DNA from: Nitrospira sp. CG24B
GTDB lineage: Bacteria > Nitrospirota > Nitrospiria > Nitrospirales > Nitrospiraceae
Assembly (NCBI GenBank): GCA_002869845.2
Contig: NEWS02000004.1
Coordinates: forward strand, 1,136,276-1,188,630
Length of the DNA stretch: 52,355 nucleotides
Reading direction: 5' to 3'
Made by a program: the position numbers and the translations under genes. The notes under the pieces were generated by a model that was not told where the DNA came from, ran no database searches, and saw only the letters and a program-made list of their open reading frames with translations. Below are positions 8,219 to 17,661 of this stretch, in pieces. The stretch's first letter is position 1. Each line of letters opens with the position of its first letter.

Positions 8219-8904
8219 CCTCCGACCCCTTCCCCGACTCTGTGCTCTGCCAACAACACCCCACGCACCAATGTGATCACCCGTCGATTCACATCTTTCA
8301 GGACATGAGGATCGTGCGTCGCGACGACCACAGTCGTCCCTCGGGCATTGATCAATTTAAATAATTCAATAATTTCCCTGGTGCGTTCTGGATCAAGATT
8401 GCCTGTTGGTTCATCGGCCAGAAGCACCACCGGCCCATTGACGATCGACCGCGCGATACACACACGCTGCTGCTCTCCCGTTGAAAGACTGCTCGGTAAC
8501 TGATCATTCTTGTGATCAACATCGACCGCGCGCAATGCCTCCGTGACTTTACGACGGATATCTTTCTCGGAAGCTCCCTGGACAATCAGCGGAAGCGCCA
8601 CATTGTCGAAGACGGATTTCTTCGGCAACAGACGAAAGTCTTGAAAGACCGCCCCAACCTTCCGCCGAAGATAGGGAATTTCGGATGGTCTGAGCTTGGT
8701 CACATTCTTGCCGTGAACGAAAATCTGGCCCTCGTCCGGCTGTTCCTCCGCGATCAACATGCGCAACAGGGTCGACTTCCCGGCCCCGCTCGCGCCCATG
8801 AGCAGGACAAACTCCCCCTTCTCGATCTCAAAGGTGACATCGGACAACGCGGCTCTGCGATCATGCCATTTTGACACATGGATGAGTTGAATGATGGCAT
8901 CCAT
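8215..8904 (-). CDS. ftsE: Cell division ATP-binding protein FtsE
   Basis: A 229-residue ABC ATPase with Walker A GASGAGKST (37-45), Q-loop FQDFRLLP, signature LSTGEQQR (140-147), Walker B VVLLADEP (159-166) and switch His in VATHD. These and the FQDF/RLLP wording are typical of FtsE, the cytoplasmic ATPase that binds FtsZ and, through FtsX, controls septal cell-wall cleavage. The C-terminus overlaps ftsX by four bases. The gene follows yraN by 30 bases on the same strand. Confidence 0.96.
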   Translation of the reverse strand: MDAIIQLIHVSKWHDRRAALSDVTFEIEKGEFVLLMGASGAGKSTLLRMLIAEEQPDEGQIFVHGKNVTKLRPSEIPYLRRKVGAVFQDFRLLPKKSVFDNVALPLIVQGASEKDIRRKVTEALRAVDVDHKNDQLPSSLSTGEQQRVCIARSIVNGPVVLLADEPTGNLDPERTREIIELFKLINARGTTVVVATHDPHVLKDVNRRVITLVRGVLLAEHRVGEGVGG

Positions 8905-8934
8905 GGCAACCCTTTCGAGTAAAGACGAACACCC

Positions 8935-9315
8935 TCAGTGTTCGGCAACGTCAAATGCGTTTTGGAGATGTTCGATCCGCCCCTGGTCGGAAGGTCTCCC
9001 CTGGACCAACACCACATCGAATCGGCAGACCTTATCGGACCAATGGCGTTGGGCTAAATACTGCGTGGCCAGTTTTGTCAGCTTCACCCGTTTGCGGTGA
9101 TCCACCGCCAGCAGAGCCCCGCCGAAGGCGTCTGTGGTCCTGCCCTTCACTTCGACGAAGACCACGACACCATGATCGTCCGCGACGAGGTCCAATTCAC
9201 CAAGCCTAGTCCGTACGTTACGATCGAGAATGCGATAGCCCTTGGCCACCAAGAACTGTTCAGCCTGCATTTCGCTGGCTTGGCCAAACTGATGGCGGGG
9301 GTCTGAAGTAACCAT
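8935..9315 (-). CDS. yraN: YraN family protein (UPF0102), predicted nuclease fold
   Basis: A 126-residue protein with the family pattern GxxAExxAxxFLxxxGYRILxRNxRTRxGELDLVA and VVFVEVKGR. The G-E-L-D-L and V-E-V-K motifs form a PD-(D/E)XK-like site related to archaeal Holliday-junction resolvases, but the function of YraN is not firmly established. It lies 12 bases downstream of rnhB, a common neighbour of yraN in many bacteria. Confidence 0.93.
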   Translation of the reverse strand: MVTSDPRHQFGQASEMQAEQFLVAKGYRILDRNVRTRLGELDLVADDHGVVVFVEVKGRTTDAFGGALLAVDHRKRVKLTKLATQYLAQRHWSDKVCRFDVVLVQGRPSDQGRIEHLQNAFDVAEH

Positions 9316-9327
9316 GCCGTTACTGCG

Positions 9328-9987
9328 TTACTGTTCGAGCACTGTGGAGCTCATCCGCCGGGACGATTCACGCTTCGCGGCGAGGATCGCCTCGTGCACC
9401 GGCGTGAATGTTCGGCGATGGATGGAGCAGGGGCCATAGCGCGCCAATCGTTGCAGATGTTCTCGCGTGCCATACCCCTTATGCGAGAGAAAATCATATT
9501 CGGGAAACATGTCATGGTACTCTGCCATGAGACGATCCCTCGTAACTTTGGCGATGATGGAGGCTGCCGCAATCGAGAGGGAGAGGGAATCTCCCTTGAT
9601 GATAGGCCGTTGAGGGATTCCGATCCCTGGAAGCGTCACGGCATCAATGAGTAGATAATCAGGGGGAGGAGCCAGCTGATCGATGGCTCGCCGCATCGCC
9701 AGCTTGGTCGCCTCGAGAATATTGAGCCGATCGATCTCACCGACGTCCGCCGATCCGACTCCCATCCCCACGGCATGCTCAAGAATCGCGGCATACAATC
9801 GGGCTCGCTCCCCTTCGGACAGCTGCTTAGAATCATCGATCCCCGAGAGCCGACAGCGGACCGGTAAGACAACCGTAGCGGCAACGACCGGACCGGCTAA
9901 CGGACCCCGTCCGGCTTCATCGATGCCGGCAATACGACGATACCCACACAGCCGGGCCGCCCGCTCGAACTCTTCGGTGGGTCCCAT
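9328..9987 (-). CDS. rnhB: Ribonuclease HII
   Basis: A 219-residue enzyme that cuts the RNA strand of RNA/DNA hybrids and single ribonucleotides in DNA. The N-terminal motif IDEAGRGPLAGPV (Asp23, Glu24) provides two of the four metal-binding acids; the third is in YLLIDAV and the fourth region is around SIIAKVTRDRLM. SHKGYGTREH, a typical RNase HII sequence, is present. The length is normal. It sits between rplS and yraN in the usual trmD-rplS-rnhB order. Confidence 0.96.
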   Translation of the reverse strand: MGPTEEFERAARLCGYRRIAGIDEAGRGPLAGPVVAATVVLPVRCRLSGIDDSKQLSEGERARLYAAILEHAVGMGVGSADVGEIDRLNILEATKLAMRRAIDQLAPPPDYLLIDAVTLPGIGIPQRPIIKGDSLSLSIAAASIIAKVTRDRLMAEYHDMFPEYDFLSHKGYGTREHLQRLARYGPCSIHRRTFTPVHEAILAAKRESSRRMSSTVLEQ

Positions 9988-10059
9988 CAGATCAGACGTC
10001 CCTTCACCGACTCACGCGATCGCCCCCGCTGTGAGGGAACATGTCCTCCGAAGAAACGG

Positions 10060-10467
10060 CTAGGAAGCAGTCACGGTCTCCGCTTCGGCAGCCGGAGGTT
10101 GTGCCGAGGATTTGCTCCCTCCAACAAACTCCCGCTCCTCGACCTTCGCAAACCTGCCCTTCTTGCCGCGCAGATAGTACAGCTTCGCGCGTCGAACGCG
10201 CCCTTGCCGAATCACATCAACCTTGGAGACGATCGGAGAATGCACCGGGAAAATCCGTTCGACCCCAACTCCGTATGAAAGTTTTCGGACCGTAAACGTT
10301 TCGGTATTCAAACTTCCCTTGCGCGCGATCACAGTTCCTTCATAGACCTGGATACGCTCTTTTTCGCCTTCGATGACTTTGACGTGGACCCTGACGGTAT
10401 CCCCGATCTCAAAGTGTGGCGCTGATTTCTTCGTCAAGGACCGCTGAATTCGCTCCAACTGATTCAT
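10060..10467 (-). CDS. rplS: 50S ribosomal protein L19
   Basis: A 135-residue ribosomal protein with the L19 hallmarks [44 protein letters not shown] and [13 protein letters not shown]19 lies at the interface of the two ribosomal subunits. The core matches the usual length of about 115 residues; the last 20 ([16 protein letters not shown]) form an Ala/Pro/Glu-rich tail that many homologues lack. It starts five bases after trmD. Confidence 0.96.
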   Translation of the reverse strand: MNQLERIQRSLTKKSAPHFEIGDTVRVHVKVIEGEKERIQVYEGTVIARKGSLNTETFTVRKLSYGVGVERIFPVHSPIVSKVDVIRQGRVRRAKLYYLRGKKGRFAKVEEREFVGGSKSSAQPPAAEAETVTAS

Positions 10468-10471
10468 GGAC

Positions 10472-11269
10472 TTAACCCTCCTCCTCCCAACGTGATGTCG
10501 TGGCCGTCAAAAGGCCCTCGCTCATCAATTCATCCAACAACTGTTGATCTTCCCTCGTGAACACCCGACCTTGCAGAAGATCGGGGCGACGCAGATACGT
10601 GCTGCGCAATGCTTGTTTTCGACGCCACAACCGAATGGCCTCATGATGGCCCGAGAGCAAGATGTCGGGCACGCCGACTCCTCCAATCTCTGCGGGCCTC
10701 GTATACTGGGGATACTCCAGCAACGAATCAGAAAACGACTCTTCCAAGACAGAAGTGGGATCGCCCAAGACGCCAGGGACAAGTCTGGCTGCTGCATCAA
10801 TCAAGACGAGCGCCGGCAACTCACCTCCGGTCAACACATAATCTCCGAGTGAAACTTCCTCCGGAGCGACGGCCATACGGACACGCTCATCCACTCCCTC
10901 ATAATGCCCGCACAGGATAACGATTCGTCGGCGCTCACCCGCCAACTGCTGCGCATAGTCTTGCGTAAACGGCCGCCCATGAGGGGTTGGAAACATCATC
11001 CGAATGTCTTCACCGCTCGCCCGTGCTTCATCTCGGATCGCGGCAACCGCAAGAAGAATCGGCTCGGCCTTCATGACCATGCCGGCCCCGCCTCCATACG
11101 GCATATCATCGACCACTTTGTGGCGATCAGCCGTAAAATCTCGCAAATTATGCACCTTCACGGTAAGCAACCCCTTGTCTTGCCCTCGCTTGAGCATGCT
11201 GTGAGTCAAGACCGGAGCGAACATGCCTGGGAACAATGTCAGCACATCGAACCGCAACATGCTACTCAC
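10472..11269 (-). CDS. trmD: tRNA (guanine37-N1)-methyltransferase
   Basis: A 265-residue SPOUT methyltransferase that puts a methyl group on G37 of tRNAs reading CNN-type codons and so prevents +1 frameshifts. The start [14 protein letters not shown], the [17 protein letters not shown] block, the knot sequence [12 protein letters not shown] and [14 protein letters not shown] are all present, as is the C-terminal [15 protein letters not shown] motif. The gene overlaps rimM by eight bases, which places its true start at or near 11269 (MSSM) or at the internal ATG a few codons later. Confidence 0.97.
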   Translation of the reverse strand: MSSMLRFDVLTLFPGMFAPVLTHSMLKRGQDKGLLTVKVHNLRDFTADRHKVVDDMPYGGGAGMVMKAEPILLAVAAIRDEARASGEDIRMMFPTPHGRPFTQDYAQQLAGERRRIVILCGHYEGVDERVRMAVAPEEVSLGDYVLTGGELPALVLIDAAARLVPGVLGDPTSVLEESFSDSLLEYPQYTRPAEIGGVGVPDILLSGHHEAIRLWRRKQALRSTYLRRPDLLQGRVFTREDQQLLDELMSEGLLTATTSRWEEEG

Positions 11270-11783
11270 CCAATCCGTCGATCAGCCGGACGGTCATTGT
11301 GCCAGCTACCACGTCGACGGCGCTCACCCATTCTTTGGCGGCAGGGATCAAGATCTCTTTGGCTCCTTGACGAACAACAAATACCGGATTCCCCGGCACC
11401 TCCAAGATCTCTTCCAGCACACCGATCAACTGACTCTCCTCGGTATAAACAGCAAGACCGATGAGATCACACTCATAGTAGTGCCCATCCGGAAGCTCAG
11501 GCACGATTCCCCGAACCGTTCGGATGAATCCACCCCGCCAGAGACTCGCGGCCTCCGGCGTGGTTACACCGCTCAATCCAAGAATAAATCCAGTCCCAGC
11601 CCGCCTCACATGGGTGACGTTGGTCTCCAGCGTCTGCCCGTTCCTTGCGAGGAGACTCACACTCCTCAGCCCTTCAAATCGACCCGGGACATCGGATAGC
11701 GGTCGAACCTTCACCTCTCCTCTGACGCCAAATGGCCGCTCAATCAGTCCCACCGTCACGGTGTCCAGCTGACTCACCATCAC
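11262..11783 (-). CDS. rimM: Ribosome maturation factor RimM
   Basis: A 173-residue protein needed for late steps of 30S subunit assembly, binding S19. It has the N-terminal RimM barrel (VGLIERPFGVRGEVKVRPLSD) and the C-terminal PRC-barrel-like part (YYECDLIGLAVYTEES to EILIPAAKEWV). It starts five bases after rpsP and overlaps trmD, matching the conserved rpsP-rimM-trmD-rplS cluster. Confidence 0.96.
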   Translation of the reverse strand: MMVSQLDTVTVGLIERPFGVRGEVKVRPLSDVPGRFEGLRSVSLLARNGQTLETNVTHVRRAGTGFILGLSGVTTPEAASLWRGGFIRTVRGIVPELPDGHYYECDLIGLAVYTEESQLIGVLEEILEVPGNPVFVVRQGAKEILIPAAKEWVSAVDVVAGTMTVRLIDGLGE

Positions 11784-11787
11784 GAGA

Positions 11788-12081
11788 TCAGGACTTTACA
11801 GAGGCTTTTTTCTGCGCGGCTTTTTCAGCCTCAAACTGCTTCCAGACTCCTGCCCGACGCAGCAACGTCCGCACGGTCACCGTAGGTTGCGCGCCGTGCC
11901 GCAACCAGGACAGGACACGTTCCTGCTTCAATTCCGGTAGGCCGGCTTCTTTCAACGGGTCAAAAATTCCAAGGATCTCCAAGAACCGACCGTCACGTGC
12001 TTTCCGTGAATCGGCGGCCACCACCCGATACATCGGTCGCTTATGCCTTCCCGTTCGCGCCAGTCTCAAATGTACAGCCAT
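11788..12081 (-). CDS. rpsP: 30S ribosomal protein S16
   Basis: A 97-residue protein starting MAVHLRLARTGRHKRPMYRV, with the S16 pattern VVAADSRKARDGRFLEILGIFDP and the W-L-GAQPT block (SWLRHGAQPT). Length and context, between ffh and rimM, are as expected. The ATG is preceded by an AAGGAGG ribosome binding site. Confidence 0.97.
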   Translation of the reverse strand: MAVHLRLARTGRHKRPMYRVVAADSRKARDGRFLEILGIFDPLKEAGLPELKQERVLSWLRHGAQPTVTVRTLLRRAGVWKQFEAEKAAQKKASVKS

Positions 12082-12186
12082 AAAGTCCTCCTTAGATAAG
12101 TGAGCCGACAGCTGTCAGCTTCTTCATTCCAAACATTGCTTGCAGCCCATAGCTGAAAGCCATTCACTGACAGCCGACTGCGTCCC

Positions 12187-13533
12187 TCACATCGAGCGCA
12201 TGAGTTGGGCAAGCTGTCGACGCCCTCCTGCACCGGTCATTGCCTTTGCCAGCTTCTTCGCGGACAAAAACTGCTTGATCAGACGATTCACATCCTGCAC
12301 CGTCGTGCCGCTACCACGAGCGATCCGCTTCTTCCGACTTCCATTGATAATCGTATGATCGCGGCGCTCCCGCGGGGTCATCGAATCGATCACGGCGACC
12401 ACACGGCCGATCTCTCGCTCCGGCTTGTCGCCTTCCATCGCGTGCTTGAGCTTTTGCCCGCCCGGGAGCATGCCAAGAATCTGTTCAAACGAACCCATGC
12501 GACTCATCTGGCCGAGCTGAGTTCGAAAATCTTCCAAGGTAAAGGTATTGCTGGTGAGCCGCTTCTGTGCTTCCTCCGCCTGCTCCCGAGTGATGCTTTC
12601 TTGGGCTTTCTCAATGAGCGAGAGCACATCGCCCATCCCAAGAATACGGGAAGCCATCCGGTCCGGATGAAACGGCTCCAGTGCATCCAGCTTCTCCCCG
12701 ACACCAAGAAACTTGATGGGCTTGCCGGTGGCGGCCCGGATCGACAAGACCGCCCCTCCGCGCGCATCCCCTTCAACCTTGGTCAAAATAACACCGGTCA
12801 CCCCGACCTTCTGATCAAACTGGCCGGCCATGGTGACCGCATCTTGCCCCGTCATCGCGTCGGCAACCAACAACACCTCATGCGGGGACACCGCTGTTTT
12901 CACGGCAACCAGTTCGTCCATGAGCTCGTTGTCGATATGCAGTCGACCGCCGGTATCCAGGATGATCAGATCAAAACCCTGATCGCGCCCCCGCTCGACC
13001 CCCGCACGGCAGATCCGCACCACATCCATCTGAGAAGCCTGAATGTGATCCGCGCGGTGCACCTCCACTCCGAGATCCCGACCAAGAGCACTCAGTTGCT
13101 CACCAGCCGCAGGGCGACGCGGGTCGGCTGCAACCAAGAGCACTCGCTTGCCTTGATTCTTGAACAAACGTGCAAGCTTGCCACTGGCCGTCGTCTTTCC
13201 GGCTCCTTGCAATCCAACCATCATTAAGATAGTCGGAGGCATCGAGCTCAGGGCAAGTCCCGCACGCTCATGCCCCATCATCGCCCTGAGTTCATCCCAG
13301 ACGACTTTGACGACTTGATGTCCAGGAGTCAGACTCTGCAAGACTTCCTGGCCAACGGCCTTTTGACGGACGCGATCGATGAATTCTTTGACGATCTTGA
13401 AGTTGACGTCTGCTTCAAGAAGCGCAAACCGCACATCTTTCAGCGCTTCCGTGATGTTCTGCTCCGTGAGCACACCCTGCCCTCGAAGCTTCTTCAGAAT
13501 TTTCTCAAATTTATCGCTCAACGCATCAAGCAT
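12187..13533 (-). CDS. ffh: Signal recognition particle protein Ffh
   Basis: A 448-residue GTPase that with 4.5S RNA targets nascent membrane proteins to the membrane. The N domain starts MLDALSDKFEKILKKLRGQG; the G domain has GLQGAGKTTASGKLA, DPRRPAAGEQL, DTGGRLHID and TKVEGDARGGAVLS; the M domain contains GSFEQILGMLPGG and MTPRERRDHTIINGSRKKRIARGSG for RNA and signal-sequence binding. It heads the eleven-gene minus-strand run down to ctpA. A 105-base gap separates it from rpsP. Confidence 0.97.
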   Translation of the reverse strand: MLDALSDKFEKILKKLRGQGVLTEQNITEALKDVRFALLEADVNFKIVKEFIDRVRQKAVGQEVLQSLTPGHQVVKVVWDELRAMMGHERAGLALSSMPPTILMMVGLQGAGKTTASGKLARLFKNQGKRVLLVAADPRRPAAGEQLSALGRDLGVEVHRADHIQASQMDVVRICRAGVERGRDQGFDLIILDTGGRLHIDNELMDELVAVKTAVSPHEVLLVADAMTGQDAVTMAGQFDQKVGVTGVILTKVEGDARGGAVLSIRAATGKPIKFLGVGEKLDALEPFHPDRMASRILGMGDVLSLIEKAQESITREQAEEAQKRLTSNTFTLEDFRTQLGQMSRMGSFEQILGMLPGGQKLKHAMEGDKPEREIGRVVAVIDSMTPRERRDHTIINGSRKKRIARGSGTTVQDVNRLIKQFLSAKKLAKAMTGAGGRRQLAQLMRSM

Positions 13534-13764
13534 GACGTCATATCACCACAAAGAAAGAGGCCATCGAAGCCTTGCACCAGACATCCGATCGCCTCGAAAA
13601 TCCTGGGAAAAGAGCATCGGGGAGTGTATCGGACCAAGCAGGGCAAGTCAAGGTCATCCACAAGTCAGTAGTTTTATTGACATGCCGAAAACCTTCGGAT
13701 ATGGTGCCCCTCAGCCACCGAATACCATACGTTCGGAAACTCATAAAGAAAGAAGAGTGGCCGC

Positions 13765-14025
13765 GTGAGAAAGTCGCCCTGGGTTTTGATCATCTTCGTG
13801 CTGATTGGAGGACTCCTTGGTGGAATACTTGGGGAGATTCTCCATGTCATGGCACCTCAAGGCACCATCCAAAATATTTTCGCGACGAACTTTAATCCTG
13901 GGATCAGTCCCCCGCTCACCATTGACCTTGTCCTGATCAAACTAGTCTTAGGATTCAATATTAAAGTCAACATCCTAAGCATCCTTGGCATGTTCATCGG
14001 AATCTACCTCTACAAACACGTCTAG
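13765..14025 (+). CDS. Small membrane protein, DUF4321-like
   Basis: An 86-residue protein with a GTG start preceded by AGAAGAG. It has an N-terminal transmembrane helix with the motif VLIGGLLGGILGEIL, a short polar loop (about 32-50) and a C-terminal hydrophobic segment ending in GIYLYKHV. The layout and the GxxxGxxLGE pattern match the DUF4321 family of small bacterial membrane proteins, whose role is unknown. It is transcribed away from ffh. Confidence 0.8.
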   Translation: MRKSPWVLIIFVLIGGLLGGILGEILHVMAPQGTIQNIFATNFNPGISPPLTIDLVLIKLVLGFNIKVNILSILGMFIGIYLYKHV

Positions 14026-14215
14026 CAGCCGAAACAGCCCATCGGTTTCGTTCTCGTCTGGCGAACCTCACGAGGGCTTTGCTCGGTACTGCGTGAGTCT
14101 TGGCTCGCCTCGCTGAGTTGGCGAAGGGGGTGCGCCAGAGCGAACATGTGAACACACAAGGTTTTCGACGAACTGCCTCATGCTTCCGTAGATGAAGATC
14201 CGCTTGTATCCTTTT

Positions 14216-16225
14216 CTAGGACTTCGCGTTCAACGCTTGGAGTCGGAGCGATCGAATGTGATTGCGTAGTTCTGCGGCACGCTCAAAGGCCAGCTCTTTG
14301 GCGGCAGCTTTCATCTCTGACTCCAGGCGTTCGATACGCTGATCCGTTGATTCTGAACCTCCGTACTGTTCGAGTGATTCTGCTGCGAGGTCCAACCGAA
14401 CATAGTCCATGTCGGCCACCGCATACTCAAGGGAAGGAATACTTTTCGTAATACCGACCGGGGTAATGCCGTGCACTCGGTTGTACTCGGCTTGAATCTC
14501 GCGACGTCGGTTCGTTTCCTCGATCGCCTGTTTCATCGAGACCGTCACCACATCTCCGTAAAAAATCACCCGTCCATCGAGATGGCGTGCGGCTCGCCCA
14601 GCCGTTTGAATGAGCGAGCGGTACGAGCGCAGGTACCCTTCTTTATCGGCATCAAGAATCGCGACCAGGCTCACTTCGGGAAGGTCAAGCCCTTCGCGCA
14701 AAAGATTGATCCCTACCAGCACGTCAAATGCTCCGCGCCGGAGATCTCGGATGATCTCAGCTCGTTCAAGTGTCTTAATATCGGAATGCAAATAGCGAAC
14801 TTTCACCCCTAAGTCGTGGTAATACTCAGTCAAGTCTTCCGCCATACGCTTCGTCAAGGTCGTCACGAGCACCCTGGCGCCCTTCGCAACCTCCGCGCGG
14901 ACCTGGCCGAGGAGATGGTCCACCTGGCCCTTGGCTGGCACGACCTCGATTCGCGGATCCATCAAACCGGTCGGGCGAACAATCTGCTCAACCACATCGG
15001 GGCCGGCATGCTCCAGTTCATAGGTCCCTGGTGTTGCGGACACATACACCACCTGATTGAGACAGCTCTCAAACTCGGAGAACTTCAACGGGCGGTTGTC
15101 GACCGCCGACGGCAGTCGAAATCCATACTCCACCAACGTCCGTTTCCTGGAATAATCTCCCTCATACATCCCACCGACTTGTGGAACCATCGCGTGGGAC
15201 TCATCGACGATCAACAGGAAATCCTTCGGAAAATAATCCAACAACGTGGGAGGCGGCTCACCCGACTTTCGCCCGCTGAGATGGCGTGAGTAATTCTCGA
15301 TCCCATGGCAATAGCCCATGGCTCGGATCATCTCCAGGTCGAACTTGGTACGCTGCTCGATGCGTTGGGCTTCCAGCAGGCGTCCCGACTTTCTAAAATA
15401 CGTCACGCGTTCATCGAGTTCTTCCTCAATGCCGGTAATGGCCCGCTCATAGCGATCGGGGGCAATGAGGTAATGGGTATTCGGATAAATCGCGATCTTG
15501 GGGAGCTTACCCAGCGATTTCCCGGTGAGTGGATCGATTTCATGAATCGCGTCCACGACGTCTCCGAACAGCTCGATGCGCACCGACTTCGCCTCAGACG
15601 AGGCAGGAAAAATCTCGATCACGTCCCCCCGCGCCCGGAACGTCCCTCGATGAAAATCCGCATCATTGCGCTCGTATTGAATCTCCACCAGTTTCGATAA
15701 GATCTTTTCTCGCCTCGTCTCGACGCCTTCCTCCAAATAAATCAGCATGTCATGGTAGACCTCCGGTGACCCAAGCCCATAGATACAGGACACCGAAGAC
15801 ACGATCAGCACGTCGTTTCGTTGTAACAGTTCGGTCGTGGCGGAGTGGCGCATCTGATCAATCGCATCGTTGATGGAGGCATCTTTCGCGATATACGTAT
15901 CACTCTGTGGAATATACGCTTCCGGTTGATAATAGTCGTAATAGCTCACGAAGTACTCGACGGCATTCTGGGGGAAAAACTGTTTGAACTCCTGATAGAG
16001 TTGACCGGCCAACGTCTTGTTGTGGACCAGCACAAGCGTCGGCTTCTGAACACGCTCGATGAGATTGGCCATCGTGAAGGTCTTGCCGGACCCCGTCACT
16101 CCGAGCAAGACATGGTGTTTTTTCCCGGACTGCACTCCAGCCGTCAACCTGGCGATGGCTTGCGGCTGATCCCCGCAGGCTTTAAAGGGAGCCTCTAGCT
16201 TAAAGGGCGGCACGGGAACCTCCAA
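14216..16225 (-). CDS. uvrB: UvrABC excinuclease subunit B
   Basis: A 669-residue DNA-damage verification helicase of nucleotide excision repair. Visible: N-terminal [20 protein letters not shown], Walker A GVTGSGKT (42-49), the damage-probing beta hairpin around [24 protein letters not shown] (motif II), helicase motif [20 protein letters not shown] (motif VI) and a C-terminal UVR motif binding UvrC. Length is normal. Its 5' end (28 bases, 16188-16215) recurs with three mismatches at 17508-17535. The partner gene uvrA is at 33.3 kb in the opposite orientation. Confidence 0.97.
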   Translation of the reverse strand: MEVPVPPFKLEAPFKACGDQPQAIARLTAGVQSGKKHHVLLGVTGSGKTFTMANLIERVQKPTLVLVHNKTLAGQLYQEFKQFFPQNAVEYFVSYYDYYQPEAYIPQSDTYIAKDASINDAIDQMRHSATTELLQRNDVLIVSSVSCIYGLGSPEVYHDMLIYLEEGVETRREKILSKLVEIQYERNDADFHRGTFRARGDVIEIFPASSEAKSVRIELFGDVVDAIHEIDPLTGKSLGKLPKIAIYPNTHYLIAPDRYERAITGIEEELDERVTYFRKSGRLLEAQRIEQRTKFDLEMIRAMGYCHGIENYSRHLSGRKSGEPPPTLLDYFPKDFLLIVDESHAMVPQVGGMYEGDYSRKRTLVEYGFRLPSAVDNRPLKFSEFESCLNQVVYVSATPGTYELEHAGPDVVEQIVRPTGLMDPRIEVVPAKGQVDHLLGQVRAEVAKGARVLVTTLTKRMAEDLTEYYHDLGVKVRYLHSDIKTLERAEIIRDLRRGAFDVLVGINLLREGLDLPEVSLVAILDADKEGYLRSYRSLIQTAGRAARHLDGRVIFYGDVVTVSMKQAIEETNRRREIQAEYNRVHGITPVGITKSIPSLEYAVADMDYVRLDLAAESLEQYGGSESTDQRIERLESEMKAAAKELAFERAAELRNHIRSLRLQALNAKS

Positions 16226-16680
16226 CCGCCCATCTTAGCAGATCTCACCGGTCCAGCGCGCTGAGCACTATCGTGTTGCCGATCACATCCGCCACACTGC
16301 TGATCGACCGTTGATCGTCGGCTGCTGTTGATGAAAGACGGTAGGTGGGCCATGTAGGGGTCGAACCTAGGGCCGCTGATTAGGAGTGATCAAAAAGGGT
16401 TGCTCAAGTCGTTAAAGACCTTGGGCAATCCTCCTTCAATCACATAGCGCATGCCATTGTTGTTTGATTCCGTATCATTTCACTTCGTTTTAACCTCCTT
16501 GTCGCTCGCAGTAACACCCCGGTAAACATCTGCCATTCTCTCGAACCGGCGCACCTCCCCGACACAAGTTTTAGTCCCCCTATTCGTCACCAGGACAAAA
16601 AGGCGAATCGGTTGGCCATCTCAGTTTTCGTACGATATCCTCTCAATGTCTCATCATTCTGCAAGAGGGACATGGAGCAC
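16226..16680. other. Intergenic region with tRNA remnant and possible gene-end remnant
   Basis: About 450 bases between uvrB and the lipoprotein gene. It contains the 3' half of a tRNA on the minus strand (described separately). Next to it, on the minus strand from about 16480 to 16390, is an open stretch ending NDLSNPF that could be the end of a lost gene; I cannot name it. Nothing else recognised. Confidence 0.45.
16343..16391 (-). pseudogene. 3' half of a tRNA, probably tRNA-Arg(CCT) remnant
   Basis: Read on the minus strand, this stretch has an anticodon loop CTCCTAA (anticodon CCT), a T-arm with TTCGA loop and four of five paired bases in the T stem, and a 3' acceptor strand ATGGCCC followed by A and CCT in place of CCA. 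The 5' half is missing: the bases upstream do not pair with the acceptor strand or form a D arm. It is therefore a non-functional remnant. Such 3' halves are left by integrative elements that use tRNA genes as attachment sites, or by recombination. Confidence 0.65.
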
Positions 16681-17394
16681 ATGAGATCGTTACGTTTAGG
16701 ATGCTGTCTCGCGATGATAGGAACTCTTCTAGTCGCCTGCTCTGAGAAAACGATACGAATCAACTCCGCAACTCAACGTGTCTTGGCAGTGCAGCAAGAA
16801 ATTGTGGCCATTCATTATCTTCCTGTGCCATTTACCGCTGAACCCCCAGAAGTGCGGCACACTGCGCTCGGCGCAGAGCAGTTTGGCCTTATAGGCGCTG
16901 TGATTGCTGCAAGAGCCCAGACAGCCGAAGCGAAAGAAGTGGGGAGTCAGTTAGTAAAGGATTATGGCCTTGAAGATCCTATCCTCAAGATTAAGAGGGC
17001 ATTTCTCGATGCAGCCTCTCGTCATGGAAATCTCCACAATATCAACTCCATACAAGAAGCCTTGGCCGACGATGGCCGAGAAAGCCTTGCGAAACGGTTC
17101 CAGAATGGTCTGGTATTTGATTTCAAGACCACGACATGGTCAATCACTCCTCTCTTGTTGAATCTACACCATTATCACGTTCAATACATGGGAAGAGCCA
17201 GATTGCTAAGCTTGCCCGACGGCAAGATTGAGTGGCAAGGCATCTGCGAAGCAGAGGGCAAAATGGAAGAGGGTGCACCGACACTCCTTCAACTGGTCGC
17301 CAATTCTGGAGCCCTGCTAAAAGCACAATTGGCAAGTGCCGCTGACTCCTGTTCAGAACAACTGGAACGACAGTTCATGGGAAGCACGCCTTAG
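16681..17394 (+). CDS. Putative lipoprotein of unknown function
   Basis: The 237-residue product begins with a clear lipoprotein signal (MRSLRLGCCLAMIGTLLVAC), lipidated at the Cys of LLVAC. The mature protein is about 215 residues, mixed alpha/beta by appearance, with no family that I recognise and no transmembrane segment. Two ATGs are close together (16672 and 16681); the second leaves better spacing to the GAGGG upstream. The gene lies in the segment bounded by uvrB and the duplicated uvrB 5' fragment, so it may have arrived as cargo. Confidence 0.75.
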   Translation: MRSLRLGCCLAMIGTLLVACSEKTIRINSATQRVLAVQQEIVAIHYLPVPFTAEPPEVRHTALGAEQFGLIGAVIAARAQTAEAKEVGSQLVKDYGLEDPILKIKRAFLDAASRHGNLHNINSIQEALADDGRESLAKRFQNGLVFDFKTTTWSITPLLLNLHHYHVQYMGRARLLSLPDGKIEWQGICEAEGKMEEGAPTLLQLVANSGALLKAQLASAADSCSEQLERQFMGSTP

Positions 17395-17507
17395 CCGAAG
17401 CAGACCTGCTCTGAGTGCGATTCGCCTCCTCAGCTTGCCTTGTTCCGCCACTCCCATCGTGGTACAGAGTGTGGGTCAACCAGACTCCATGATCCAGGGC
17501 TTGAACC

Positions 17508-17535
17508 GGAGCTTCTAACTTAAAAGGCGGCACGG
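17508..17535 (-). repeat. Duplicated 5' fragment of uvrB
   Basis: On the minus strand these 28 bases match uvrB codons for VPPFKLEAP (16188-16215) with three mismatches, all at third positions or synonymous, and weaker similarity continues for about ten more bases. The frame soon loses similarity to UvrB. It looks like a decayed duplicate of the uvrB start left 1.3 kb upstream of the intact gene, with the tRNA remnant and the lipoprotein gene in between. Confidence 0.6.
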
Positions 17536-17608
17536 TATTCCCCGCTAGGCAGTCTCAACGGGAGCAAGGTCGGGATCGACGATTCCTTAATCATGATTGA
17601 ATAGTAAA

Positions 17609-17637
17609 AAGGGCTGCCGGAAATTCCGGCAGCCCTT
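17609..17637 (-). terminator. Rho-independent terminator of the RRM gene
   Basis: A perfect 14-bp inverted repeat with a single central base (AAGGGCTGCCGGAA-A-TTCCGGCAGCCCTT). On the minus strand it is followed by a run of T (TTTTTA), 25 bases after the end of the RNA-binding protein gene. It may also stop transcription from the plus side, where the tail is weaker. Confidence 0.9.
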
Positions 17638-17661
17638 AATCGTAGCAGAACAAATCTGATA

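Noticed and set aside
12205..13227. 340-codon open frame on the plus strand opposite ffh
   Set aside because: Antisense shadow of a conserved gene, rich in His and Leu, with no ribosome binding site and no recognisable motif.
16343..16391. Complete tRNA gene
   Set aside because: Only the anticodon-to-3' half is present; the D arm and 5' acceptor strand are absent and the T stem has a mismatch.
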